Shown here piece after piece: positions 52,667 to 60,880 of a stretch of 64,000 nt of DNA (position 1 is its first letter; each line of letters opens with the position of its first letter). The DNA comes from SIG299 sp964541485. GTDB taxonomy: Bacteria; Bacillota; Clostridia; Lachnospirales; Lachnospiraceae. The stretch is taken from assembly GCA_964541485.1 (NCBI GenBank), contig CAZIQL010000004.1, positions 1 to 64,000 on the forward strand. Direction: 5' to 3'. A program made the position numbers and the translations under genes. Under the pieces are notes generated by a model. The model had not been told where the DNA came from. It searched no databases and was given only the letters and a program-made list of their open reading frames with translations.

Positions 52667-53467
52667 ATGAGCTACTTAGATCAGTTTTCCCTCGAAGGAA
52701 AGATTGCTTTAGTTACCGGTGCTTCTTACGGTATCGGTTTTGCGATTGCCAGCGCTTATGCCAAGGCAGGTGCTACTATCGTATTTAATGACATCAAGCA
52801 GGAGCTTGTGGACAAAGGACTTGCCGCTTATGAAGAACTCGGCATCAAGGCTCACGGTTATGTTTGTGACGTTACAAACGAAGAACAGGTTACCGCTATG
52901 ATTGCCCGGATTGAAAAGGAAGTTGGCGTGATTGACATCTTAGTTAATAACGCCGGCATCATTAAGCGTATTCCAATGCACGAAATGACCGCTGCTGAAT
53001 TCAGACAGGTCATCGATGTTGACTTAAATGCTCCTTTCATCATGTCCAAGGCAGTAATCCCTAGTATGATTAAAAAAGGTCACGGAAAGATTATCAACAT
53101 CTGTTCCATGATGAGTGAGCTTGGTCGTGAGACCGTATCCGCTTATGCAGCAGCCAAGGGTGGCTTAAAGATGCTCACAAAGAACATCTGCTCTGAGTAC
53201 GGTAAGTACAACATCCAGTGTAACGGTATCGGACCGGGTTACATTGCTACTCCTCAGACAGCACCGTTACGTGAGACCCAGCCGGACGGCTCCAGACATC
53301 CGTTTGACCAGTTCATTATCGCTAAGACTCCTCAGGAGCGTTGGGGTAATCCGGAAGACTTATCCGGCCCTGCTGTATTCTTAGCTTCCGATGCTTCCAA
53401 CTTCGTAAACGGACATATCCTTTACGTAGACGGCGGTATTTTGGCTTACATCGGCAAGCAGCCGTAA
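52667..53467 (+). CDS. kduD: 2-deoxy-D-gluconate 3-dehydrogenase / gluconate 5-dehydrogenase type SDR
   Basis: Short-chain dehydrogenase that would reduce 2,5-diketo-3-deoxygluconate to KDG after KduI. The Rossmann motif is TGASYGIG (17-24), then NNAG (94-97), and the catalytic set is S147, Y160, K164 in YAAAKGG. At 266 residues it is slightly longer than KduD (about 253). GGAGG lies 6 bases before the ATG. The operator over its promoter supports the KduD call over an IdnO-like gluconate role, though that alternative remains. Other hexuronate genes are 8 kb or more away. Confidence 0.85.
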   Translation: MSYLDQFSLEGKIALVTGASYGIGFAIASAYAKAGATIVFNDIKQELVDKGLAAYEELGIKAHGYVCDVTNEEQVTAMIARIEKEVGVIDILVNNAGIIKRIPMHEMTAAEFRQVIDVDLNAPFIMSKAVIPSMIKKGHGKIINICSMMSELGRETVSAYAAAKGGLKMLTKNICSEYGKYNIQCNGIGPGYIATPQTAPLRETQPDGSRHPFDQFIIAKTPQERWGNPEDLSGPAVFLASDASNFVNGHILYVDGGILAYIGKQP

Positions 53468-53490
53468 CTTTCATGTGACTGACTACAATA

Positions 53491-53545
53491 AAAAAACATT
53501 CCACGGCAGTGACCCTCATAGGAATCTGCCGTGGAATATTTTTTT
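53491..53545 (+). terminator. kduD terminator; hairpin copy 1 of a repeated sequence
   Basis: ATTCCACGGCAG (53498-53509) and CTGCCGTGGAAT (53526-53537), a perfect 12-bp stem with a 16-base loop, then ATTTTTTTG. The loop sequence is almost the same as that of the hairpin at 57132-57182. Confidence 0.85.
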
Positions 53546-53642
53546 GTTTGTTCTTTTTATATTTCATGAGAAAATTAAGCTTAACAGAAGCCATGACTAC
53601 ATGTTATACTGTGAAAAAAGCTACAGTTTAGGAGAATAACGC

Positions 53643-54308
53643 ATGTACACAATCGCCATTATTGATGATGATATCCATATCGGAACAATGTTAGAGGAAT
53701 TGCTTATAAAAGAAAACTACCGGGTGCTTCGTGCCTATTCGGGAACGGAAGCTCTTTATCTTCTGTCCGAACAGAAACCTGATTTGATTTTACTTGATTT
53801 GATGCTTCCGGGACTTTCCGGTGAAGAGGTATTGGAGCGCATTCACGGCATTCCTGTCATCGTCCTGAGCGCAAAAATTGATGTGGACAGCAAGGTAAAT
53901 GTTCTGCTCTCCGGTGCCTCCGATTATCTGACCAAGCCGTTTGACACAAAGGAGCTGTTGGCAAGAATTACGGTGCAGCTGCGCAAAGCAGAAAAAGGAC
54001 AGAATACAGAAACCCTCTCTTCCGGTCTTTTAACCCTGCATCCTACTTCCCACGAAGTGACCTATGATCACACTCCACTCCGCCTTACCAAAACCGAATA
54101 TGCCATTTTAAAGCTTCTGATAAAAAACCCAAATCAGGTGATCGCAAAATCTGTAATCTTAGACCGGATTGCAGCTGACACACCGGATTGTACGGAGGAT
54201 TCCTTAAAGCAGCACATCAGCAATTTACGCCGTAAGCTGCGTGAGGTCAGCGGCAGGGACGGCGTAGAAGCCATCTGGGGTATCGGCTACAAGCTATCCA
54301 TAGAATAA
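53643..54308 (+). CDS. OmpR-family response regulator
   Basis: Two-component regulator, 221 residues. The receiver domain has the acidic pair DD near residue 8-9 and the phosphoacceptor D52 in LILLDLMLPG; K in DYLTKPFD completes the site. The C-terminal winged helix ends NLRRKLREVSGRDGVEAIWG and GIGYKLSIE. AGGAG lies 7 bases before the ATG. A TTAACA-18-TATACT promoter lies near 53582-53611. It is upstream of the ABC transporter and histidine kinase, and likely binds the TCTTTAC repeats at 54309-54350. Confidence 0.93.
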   Translation: MYTIAIIDDDIHIGTMLEELLIKENYRVLRAYSGTEALYLLSEQKPDLILLDLMLPGLSGEEVLERIHGIPVIVLSAKIDVDSKVNVLLSGASDYLTKPFDTKELLARITVQLRKAEKGQNTETLSSGLLTLHPTSHEVTYDHTPLRLTKTEYAILKLLIKNPNQVIAKSVILDRIAADTPDCTEDSLKQHISNLRRKLREVSGRDGVEAIWGIGYKLSIE

Positions 54309-54350
54309 TCTTTACAAAATCTTTACCCTTTTCTTTACTGCCCTCTTTAC
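54309..54350 (+). promoter_or_regulatory. Four TCTTTAC repeats before the ABC genes, likely response-regulator site
   Basis: TCTTTAC occurs at 54309, 54320, 54332 and 54344, spaced 11, 12 and 12 bases, about one helical turn, so all copies face the same side of the DNA. A TATAAG -10 box at 54359-54364 follows, and the third copy falls on the -35 region. Tandem direct repeats of this kind are typical for OmpR-family regulators. Confidence 0.7.
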
Positions 54351-54396
54351 CTTTCTTATATAAGATGCAGATAAGAAAAACAACAGGAGGACTTCT

Positions 54397-55311
54397 ATGG
54401 ACTATATTTTAATTACTTCCGCTCTTGCCAAAAAATACGGAAGAGCACACGCCCTTAAGGATGTCAGTATGCACATTCCAAAGGGCTCTATTTATGGTTT
54501 TGTCGGACGGAACGGCTCCGGTAAAACCACCCTGATTCGCCTGATTACCGGGCTTCAGGAGCCAACGGATGGCGACTACTCTCTCTATGGCATTCCCTAT
54601 AAAGATAAAGAGGTGACACGTGCCCGCCGCCGGGTAGGTGCCGTTGTAGAAACACCTGCCATCTATTTGAACTTATCCGCTGAGGATAATTTAAAGCAGC
54701 AATGTCTGACTCTCGGTATTCCGTCCTATGACGATATTCCACGTCTTTTAAAGCTAGTCGGTCTGGAAAACACTGGCAAAAAAACAGCAAAGAAATTTTC
54801 GCTCGGTATGAAGCAGCGTCTGGGCATTGCCATTGCCTTAGTCGGAAACCCGGATTTCATTATTTTGGATGAGCCGACCAACGGTCTGGACCCACAGGGT
54901 ATCATTGACATGCGCGAGCTCATTCTAAGGCTGAACAGGGATTTGCAGATTACGTTTTTAATTTCCAGCCATATTTTAGACGAACTTTCCAAGCTTGCCA
55001 CACACTACGGATTTATTGACAACGGAACATTGATTAAAGAAATCAGCGCCAATGAACTGGAAGCCGAATGCCGGACCTCCATACGTCTTAAGGTGAGCAA
55101 TATTAACGCACTCTCTCAGGTACTTGATGAATTATCTGTAGAATACGAAATAATCTCTGAGGATACTGCCAAGCTATACGAAAAAGTGAACCTTTCCCAA
55201 CTGGTAGTTGCACTCGCAGAGAAAAACTGCGAGCTTCTCTCCTCTCATGAACAGGAAGAAAGCTTGGAGAATTATTTCATCAATCTGGTGGGAGGTGGCA
55301 CACATGAATAA
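54397..55311 (+). CDS. ABC transporter ATPase (BcrA/CcmA-like)
   Basis: 304 residues. Walker A GRNGSGKTT (about 37-45), the signature FSLGMKQRLGIA, Walker B FIILDEPTNGLDP and the switch His in ISSHILDEL are all present, so it should be active. The C-terminal ~80 residues are typical of the antibiotic-efflux (bacitracin, lantibiotic) and ABC-2 families. AGGAGG lies 7 bases before the ATG. Its last 8 bases overlap the permease start, so the two are coupled. Transcription from a TATAAG promoter is probably controlled by the regulator at 53643. Confidence 0.93.
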   Translation: MDYILITSALAKKYGRAHALKDVSMHIPKGSIYGFVGRNGSGKTTLIRLITGLQEPTDGDYSLYGIPYKDKEVTRARRRVGAVVETPAIYLNLSAEDNLKQQCLTLGIPSYDDIPRLLKLVGLENTGKKTAKKFSLGMKQRLGIAIALVGNPDFIILDEPTNGLDPQGIIDMRELILRLNRDLQITFLISSHILDELSKLATHYGFIDNGTLIKEISANELEAECRTSIRLKVSNINALSQVLDELSVEYEIISEDTAKLYEKVNLSQLVVALAEKNCELLSSHEQEESLENYFINLVGGGTHE

Positions 55312-56233
55312 GCTGTTGCGTGCAGGGGTTCGAAGATATGTAAGAGATCCTCTCTTTTATGTTTTGTTTGTTGTTACGATTTTCGGAGCTATCAAGTGTG
55401 GTCAGGAGGCAAGATTCCATTATTTTGATGACCTTTGGGTTAATGTTATGTTCTGGTCGCATGCCATTCTGCTTTCTTTTGCCATAGGAAGAGAATACGG
55501 AGACGGCATATTCCGTAATAAGGTCATTTCCGGTCACTCCAAAGCATCTGTTTTCTTTTCGGAACTGCTCCTTGGGTTTGGCATCTGCACCACTATGTTT
55601 ATGCTGTTCAGTGTTATTTTTGCCTGCTTTAACAACTATATTTTCCCGGTGGTGCCGGCCGATGTACTCCTAAGAATCTATATCGATTTCCTTTTGGTAC
55701 ATCTGATTATGATTGCTCTCTATGTCACCGTTAGCTGCCTCATTCCTTTCCGGACAGTTGTGCTATTGGTAAATATCCTATTAGCCTTGGGAATCACCTT
55801 CCTTGCCTATCATCTTGAGGACTCATTGGCTGAAAGAGAATTTGAATATACCTATGATTACATTTTTGAAACATGGGAGGATGCAAATGGCAATACACAC
55901 ACCAGCTATGTGAGAGACGATTCCTCCGGACGATTGGTGGAAAATCCAAGATATATCGGCGGTTGGAAACGAACGCTTTATCAAACCGTTTACTATGTTT
56001 TACCATTTGGTCATGTCACAGAAAACCTTTCTCTTATCAATAGTAATTTTGGCTATGAAAGCTATGACACCACCGTCCCTGACTGGAGCTACGAGACCTC
56101 TAACCGAGCTATTTTCAAAATAACCGAAGCAGAGAACAAAGCACTCACCTTACGCTTACCATATTCTGTTTTTGTACTGACATTTGTAATATCCTTGGGT
56201 TTCCTCGGATTCCGAAAAAAAGAATTAAAATAA
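55304..56233 (+). CDS. ABC-2 type membrane permease
   Basis: 309 residues from the ATG at 55304, which overlaps the ATPase stop; GGGAGGTGG precedes it. The longer in-frame start at 55208 would lie fully inside the ATPase gene. Predicted: about six membrane segments, with a large outer loop (about 175-240, YDYIFETWEDANGNTHTSY) between segments four and five. It pairs with the ATPase. Lantibiotic-immunity-type permeases have this general size. Substrate unknown. Confidence 0.88.
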   Translation: MNKLLRAGVRRYVRDPLFYVLFVVTIFGAIKCGQEARFHYFDDLWVNVMFWSHAILLSFAIGREYGDGIFRNKVISGHSKASVFFSELLLGFGICTTMFMLFSVIFACFNNYIFPVVPADVLLRIYIDFLLVHLIMIALYVTVSCLIPFRTVVLLVNILLALGITFLAYHLEDSLAEREFEYTYDYIFETWEDANGNTHTSYVRDDSSGRLVENPRYIGGWKRTLYQTVYYVLPFGHVTENLSLINSNFGYESYDTTVPDWSYETSNRAIFKITEAENKALTLRLPYSVFVLTFVISLGFLGFRKKELK

Positions 56234-56245
56234 GGAGAATTTATT

Positions 56246-57127
56246 ATGCTTCCATGGATTCTGTGCGGACTGCTCGTCACAGCACTGATTGTCTGCATTA
56301 TAAAATTATATATGGTAAAACGTTCTTTGGACGACATCTGCACAGAATTCCATACGCTTCTGTCCGAGGATACCAATGTCTTACTTTCGGTTTCCTCGGG
56401 AGATACTCATGTAAGAAGGCTTGCAATTACAATCAACGAAGAGCTGTCAAAGCTTCGCAGACTCCAGCGTAATTATCAGAAGGGGGACCGTGCATTAAAG
56501 GAAAGCATCACAAACATTTCCCACGATTTGCGCACTCCGCTCACTGCCATCTGCGGCTATCTGGATTTGCTGGAGCAACAGGAGCATTCCGAGGATGTCC
56601 GCCGGTATCTGGCACAGATTCGCAACCGCTCCGAAGCACTAAAACAGCTGACTGAGGAATTTTTCCGCTATTCGATTGTTTCCTCTCATACAGAGCTTAC
56701 CTTAACCGAGATGGACTTAAAAGGCGCCTTGGAAGAAGCCCTTGTTTCCTTTTACGCCACTTTTTTGCAACAGGGAATCACACCTGTGATTGAACTTCCC
56801 GACACTCCGGTATTACGGAAGCTTGATTCCGAGGCTTTAACCCGGATTTTTAATAACATCATCAGCAACGCCATCCGATATGGCGACGGAGATTTTACCG
56901 TCACCTTAACGGAGGATGGCAGCATCCGCTTTGTCAATACAGCAAAATCACTTTCTACGGTTGAAGTCGGTAAGCTGTTTGACCGCTTCTATACGGTAGA
57001 TTCATCGAGAAAATCGACCGGACTGGGACTTTCCATTGCAAAGCTTCTGACAGAGCGTATGCACGGAACCATTTCGGCAAGCTACGAGAATGAAAGTTTA
57101 TGCATCTTTATAAACTTTCCCGAATAG
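56246..57127 (+). CDS. Sensor histidine kinase
   Basis: 293 residues with a single N-terminal membrane segment (about 4-22) and almost no outer domain, so any signal is likely read within the membrane or through the ABC permease. DHp box NISHDLRTP with H93; ATPase motifs NIISNAIRYGDG (N box), and the STGLGLSIAK G box. AGGAG lies 8 bases before the ATG. It is 12 bases after the permease, last in the module. The hairpin at 57132-57182 follows. Confidence 0.92.
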   Translation: MLPWILCGLLVTALIVCIIKLYMVKRSLDDICTEFHTLLSEDTNVLLSVSSGDTHVRRLAITINEELSKLRRLQRNYQKGDRALKESITNISHDLRTPLTAICGYLDLLEQQEHSEDVRRYLAQIRNRSEALKQLTEEFFRYSIVSSHTELTLTEMDLKGALEEALVSFYATFLQQGITPVIELPDTPVLRKLDSEALTRIFNNIISNAIRYGDGDFTVTLTEDGSIRFVNTAKSLSTVEVGKLFDRFYTVDSSRKSTGLGLSIAKLLTERMHGTISASYENESLCIFINFPE

Positions 57128-57131
57128 AAAT

Positions 57132-57182
57132 AAAAACATTCCACGGCAGTGACTCTCATCGGAATCTGCCGGGAATGTTTTT
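57132..57182. terminator. Shared terminator; hairpin copy 2 of a repeated sequence
   Basis: AAAAACATTCC and GGCAG (57132-57149) pair with CTGCC and GGAATGTTTTT (57166-57182), with a small asymmetric bulge. U-runs exist in both directions, so it serves the kinase and the convergent radical SAM gene. The left arm and loop match copy 1 at 53491 with only two differences over about 44 bases. Confidence 0.8.
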
Positions 57183-57191
57183 TATTTTCTC

Positions 57192-59186
57192 TTATTTTTT
57201 CTTATGCACGTTTCTTATGGTTTTCTTCTTTTTCGGAGGCTCTGACTTGCCAGTCGATTTTGCTCCTGACTTTACACCATTCTTAACGTTTTGAGCTGAT
57301 TTCTTTCCTCCTGTGCTACGTGTTCCGGTCAACTTGCCAGTATTCTTTCCGCCACTCTTACCGCTCTGTGCGGATGCATAACCGCCTCTGCCCTCCTTCG
57401 GGCGAATCAGGCAGCGTTTGTCATAGCCAATTAAATCTTCTCTTCCGGCAAGCTTTAATGCTTCCAGCACCAAATCATAGTTCTTTGGATTGCGGTACTG
57501 GATTAAGGCTCTCTGCATTGCCTTCTCATGCGGAGACTTCGGTGTATATACCTCTTTCATCGTACGCGGGTCAAGACCGGTGTAATACATACAGGTCGAA
57601 ATGGTCGAAGGCGTCGGATAGAAATCCTGTACCTGCTCCGGCATATAGCCAAGATCACGCAGGTATTCTGCCAGCTTGACCGCCTCTTTAATCGTCGAGC
57701 CCGGATGGGACGACATCAGGTAAGGCACCACATACTGCTCTTTTCCAAGTTTTGCATTGGTCTGCTTATACTTCTTAATAAATGCCTCATAAACAGAGTT
57801 TTCCGGCTTGCCCATCATGGAAAGCACTTCGTCACAAATATGCTCCGGCGCCACCTTCAACTGACCGCTGATGTGATGCTCACAAAGCTCCTTAAAAAAG
57901 GTATCATTCTTATCCGCCATCAGATAGTCAAACCGGATACCGGAACGGATAAATACCTTCTTTACCTTTGGAAGCGCTCTGAGCTTTTTTAGAAGTGCAA
58001 GGTAATCTGAATGGTCTACCTCTAAGTTCTGACAAGGCTTTGGGAACAAGCACTGCTTGTTTGGGCAGACGCCCTTTGTCAGCTGTTTTTTACATGCCGG
58101 GGCACGAAAATTAGCCGTCGGGCCGCCGACATCGTTGATATATCCCTTAAAATCAGGATCCCATTGGAACGCCTCGGCTTCTTTTACAATCGACTCATGG
58201 CTTCTCGTCTGGATAATTCTTCCCTGATGGAAGGTGAGCGCACAAAAGCTACAGCCGCCGAAACAGCCACGGTTGCTGACTAAACTAAACTTTAACTCCT
58301 GAATAATCGGAATACCACCCTGTTCTTCGTAGCTTGGGTGATAGTTTCTCATATACGGAAGTGCATAAATCCGGTCCATCTCTGCCTGTGTGAGCGGCTT
58401 TGCCGGAGGATTCTGCACCACATATTCATTATCTGCATACTTTTCTACCAGACGCTTTCCGGAAAACGCATCCGTATTGCAGTACTGCGTATAAAAGCTC
58501 TGCGCAAATACTTTTTTATCCTTTAATATCTCATCAAACGACGGAAGGGCAAGCGCATCGTACACCGATTCCAGCGAATTGGTCTTATATACCGTTCCGT
58601 CCACATAGGTAATATCCTTTACCGCAATCCCTGAATTTAGGGCATCCGCTATCTCTACAATCGACTTCTCTCCCATACCATAGGAAATCAAATCCGCCTG
58701 GGAATCAAGAAGTATCGAACGCTTTACCTTATCACTCCAGTAATCGTAATGACCGAGACGACGAAGCGACGCTTCAATACCACCCACGATAATCGGCACT
58801 TGTTTATATACCTTACGGATCAGATTACTATATACAATCGTTGCTCTGTCCGGACGCTTTCCTATCTCACCACCCGGTGTGTACGCATCCGTTTGACGGC
58901 GCTTTTTAGCGACGGTATAGTGATTGACCATCGTATCCATATTTCCGGCACAGACAAGGAATCCAAGACGCGGTGCGCCTAAAATCTGAATGCTCCTTTC
59001 ATCTTTCCAGTCCGGCTGTGAAATGATACCGACACGGTAGCCGTGACTTTCTAACACCCTGCTGATAATCGCAGGTCCGAACGAGGTGTGATCTACATAA
59101 GCATCCCCGATGACATAGACAAAGTCACACTGCTCCCATCCGCGTTTTTCCATATCCTCTTTGCAAATCGGTAAAAAATCTCTCAT
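57192..59186 (-). CDS. YgiQ-family radical SAM protein
   Basis: 664 residues. N-terminal domain begins MRDFLPICKEDMEKRGWEQ; the iron-sulfur motif is CFGGCSFC (Cx3Cx2C) in the middle, with TFHQGRIIQTRSHESIV after it, matching the UPF0313/YgiQ family. The C-terminal ~60 residues are a low-complexity Lys/Gly/Ser tail ending in NVHKKK, so it may bind nucleic acid. Function is unknown in the family. The start shares ATGA with the end of the MATE remnant. Distinct from B12-binding radical SAM proteins. Confidence 0.93.
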   Translation of the reverse strand: MRDFLPICKEDMEKRGWEQCDFVYVIGDAYVDHTSFGPAIISRVLESHGYRVGIISQPDWKDERSIQILGAPRLGFLVCAGNMDTMVNHYTVAKKRRQTDAYTPGGEIGKRPDRATIVYSNLIRKVYKQVPIIVGGIEASLRRLGHYDYWSDKVKRSILLDSQADLISYGMGEKSIVEIADALNSGIAVKDITYVDGTVYKTNSLESVYDALALPSFDEILKDKKVFAQSFYTQYCNTDAFSGKRLVEKYADNEYVVQNPPAKPLTQAEMDRIYALPYMRNYHPSYEEQGGIPIIQELKFSLVSNRGCFGGCSFCALTFHQGRIIQTRSHESIVKEAEAFQWDPDFKGYINDVGGPTANFRAPACKKQLTKGVCPNKQCLFPKPCQNLEVDHSDYLALLKKLRALPKVKKVFIRSGIRFDYLMADKNDTFFKELCEHHISGQLKVAPEHICDEVLSMMGKPENSVYEAFIKKYKQTNAKLGKEQYVVPYLMSSHPGSTIKEAVKLAEYLRDLGYMPEQVQDFYPTPSTISTCMYYTGLDPRTMKEVYTPKSPHEKAMQRALIQYRNPKNYDLVLEALKLAGREDLIGYDKRCLIRPKEGRGGYASAQSGKSGGKNTGKLTGTRSTGGKKSAQNVKNGVKSGAKSTGKSEPPKKKKTIRNVHKKK

Positions 59187-59658
59187 GCTTCCACCTTTTC
59201 TCCTACAATGTTGTTGACCCAGACACCCTTCTTTAACAGAATAAATCCAATTACGGATTTTATGATCTCACTTGCCTGACACATGATATAAATCGGTTCA
59301 ATCGGAAGTGAGGTAAACCGGCTTAAACAAAAGGCAAGCGGAATCGATACCACCCACACAAAGCCGCTGTCAAACAGGAACGTAATGCCTGTCTTTCCTC
59401 CGGAACGAAGGGTAAAATAGGCGGCATGCAAAAACGCATGCTGTGGCATAAAGGAAGCCGCAATAATGATAAATTCCTTTGCATAGTTCTTCACCGCAGG
59501 TTCTGTATTGTAAAGCTCCGGGAACAACGGTGCAAGGACAATTGCAGCCCCGGCAATCAAAATGCAGCTTGCTACAGAAAACGCAATCAGCTTCCTGCAA
59601 TCAACAGTACCATCTTATAAAATTTCTTATCACCGATAAATTTCTTTAAAAACTGCAT
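59183..59658 (-). pseudogene. MATE-family efflux pump with internal deletion
   Basis: An ATG at 59658 with a good AAAGGG site reads MQFLKKFIGDKKFYKMVLLI and then stops at a TGA after AGS. In another frame the sequence resumes as KLIAFSVASCILIAGAAIVL and continues through the MATE C-terminus (FMPQHAFLHAAYFTLRSGGK) to the stop at 59183. Normal MATE pumps are about 450 residues; here only about 22 N-terminal and 140 C-terminal residues remain, so about 290 are lost and the frame is broken. A short TGATTGC direct repeat flanks AGGAAGC at the junction, a likely deletion scar. Confidence 0.8.
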
Positions 59659-59752
59659 GGTTCTGCCCTTTCTCCTCTTGTCCCCTTCGCTATAAACCAA
59701 ACCACCTGGCATTTTGTCACTTTAAAGCGTTGCGTTTTAAAGCAACACAGTG

Positions 59753-59781
59753 TTGACAAACTCCCTTTTATCTATTAAAAT
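59753..59781 (+). promoter_or_regulatory. aroF-tyrA promoter
   Basis: TTGACA (59753-59758) and TAAAAT (59776-59781) with a 17-base spacer. Upstream, 59720-59752 carries two TTTAAAGC repeats and a GTTGC-N8-GCAAC inverted repeat that could be an operator. The ~60-base leader is too short for a T-box. Confidence 0.8.
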
Positions 59782-59847
59782 AGAAAACGGTCAAATGCTA
59801 TTATATGAAATTTGAAATAAAATAACAAGTAAGAAGGGCAAAAAAGT

Positions 59848-60864
59848 ATGATTATTGTAATGAAACCGGGGGCTTGTGAGGCTTCCGTAAAAGAAGTTGT
59901 TGATAAAGTCCGAAGTGCCGGATTGGATGTGCATATTTCCGAAGGTAAAGCGGTCACTATTATCGGTATTGTCGGCGATAAAACCTTGGTTGCCGGAAAA
60001 AATTTAGAATTGATTGACGGCGTTGAAAAAATCATGTCCGTTACAGAGAGTTATAAGCTCTCTAACCGTAAATTCCATCCGGACTCTTCCATTATTAAGG
60101 TTGGCAATCATGTAGAAATCGGCGGAAACCAGATGGTTGTCATGTCCGGTCCGTGTGCCGTGGAATCAGAGGAGCAGGTGATGGCTACTGCACATGCTAT
60201 TAAGGCCAGCGGCGCCCACATTTTACGTGGCGGAGCATACAAGCCACGTACTTCCCCGTATTCCTTCCAGGGCCTTGAAGAGGATGGTCTTAAGCTTATG
60301 AAGCAGGCAAGAGATGCGACCGGTCTTCCGGTAGTCTGTGAGGTTACCAGCCAGAAGGCCATTGAAACAGCGGTAAATTATGTGGATATGCTCCAGATTG
60401 GTGCCAGGAATATGCAAAACTTCTATCTTTTAAAGGAAGCCGGAAAGACAAAACTTCCGGTACTTTTAAAGCGTGGCTTATCTGCTACCATTGATGAGTG
60501 GCTGAACGCCGCAGAATATATTATGGCAGAAGGTAATGAAAATGTTATATTGTGTGAACGCGGTATCCGTACTTTTGAAACCGCTACCAGAAATACACTT
60601 GATTTAAGTGCTGTTTCCGTAATTAAGGAAAAAAGTCATCTTCCTATCATTGTCGATCCTAGTCATGCCACCGGAGTAAAGGCTTATGTTGCACCTCTTG
60701 CAAAGGCTGCGGTAGCGTGTGGCTGTGACGGTCTGATGATTGAAACACATCCGGACCCATCCCGTGCGCTCTCCGACGGTCCACAGTCTCTGACCTTTGA
60801 CCAGTTTGACACATTGATGAATGAATTAAAACCGTTTGCTGCACTTGTCGGCAAGCAGCTGTGA
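59848..60864 (+). CDS. aroF: 3-deoxy-7-phosphoheptulonate synthase (AroA beta/AroF type)
   Basis: First shikimate step, PEP plus erythrose 4-phosphate. The 338-residue protein has an N-terminal ferredoxin-like regulatory domain (1 to about 70, starting MIIVMKPGACEASVKEVVDK) and the type I-beta barrel with GPCAVESEEQ (94-103), LRGGAYKPRTSPYSFQGL and DPSHATGVK. The N-terminal domain in this class mediates feedback by Tyr or Phe. It is 16 bases upstream of tyrA, so DAHP synthase and prephenate dehydrogenase are cotranscribed. Confidence 0.96.
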   Translation: MIIVMKPGACEASVKEVVDKVRSAGLDVHISEGKAVTIIGIVGDKTLVAGKNLELIDGVEKIMSVTESYKLSNRKFHPDSSIIKVGNHVEIGGNQMVVMSGPCAVESEEQVMATAHAIKASGAHILRGGAYKPRTSPYSFQGLEEDGLKLMKQARDATGLPVVCEVTSQKAIETAVNYVDMLQIGARNMQNFYLLKEAGKTKLPVLLKRGLSATIDEWLNAAEYIMAEGNENVILCERGIRTFETATRNTLDLSAVSVIKEKSHLPIIVDPSHATGVKAYVAPLAKAAVACGCDGLMIETHPDPSRALSDGPQSLTFDQFDTLMNELKPFAALVGKQL

Positions 60865-60880
60865 AAGGAGCCTTAAGGCT

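Noticed and set aside
59782..59847. T-box before aroF-tyrA
   Set aside because: The leader is about 60 bases, too short for a T-box, and no AGGGTGG-type motif is present.
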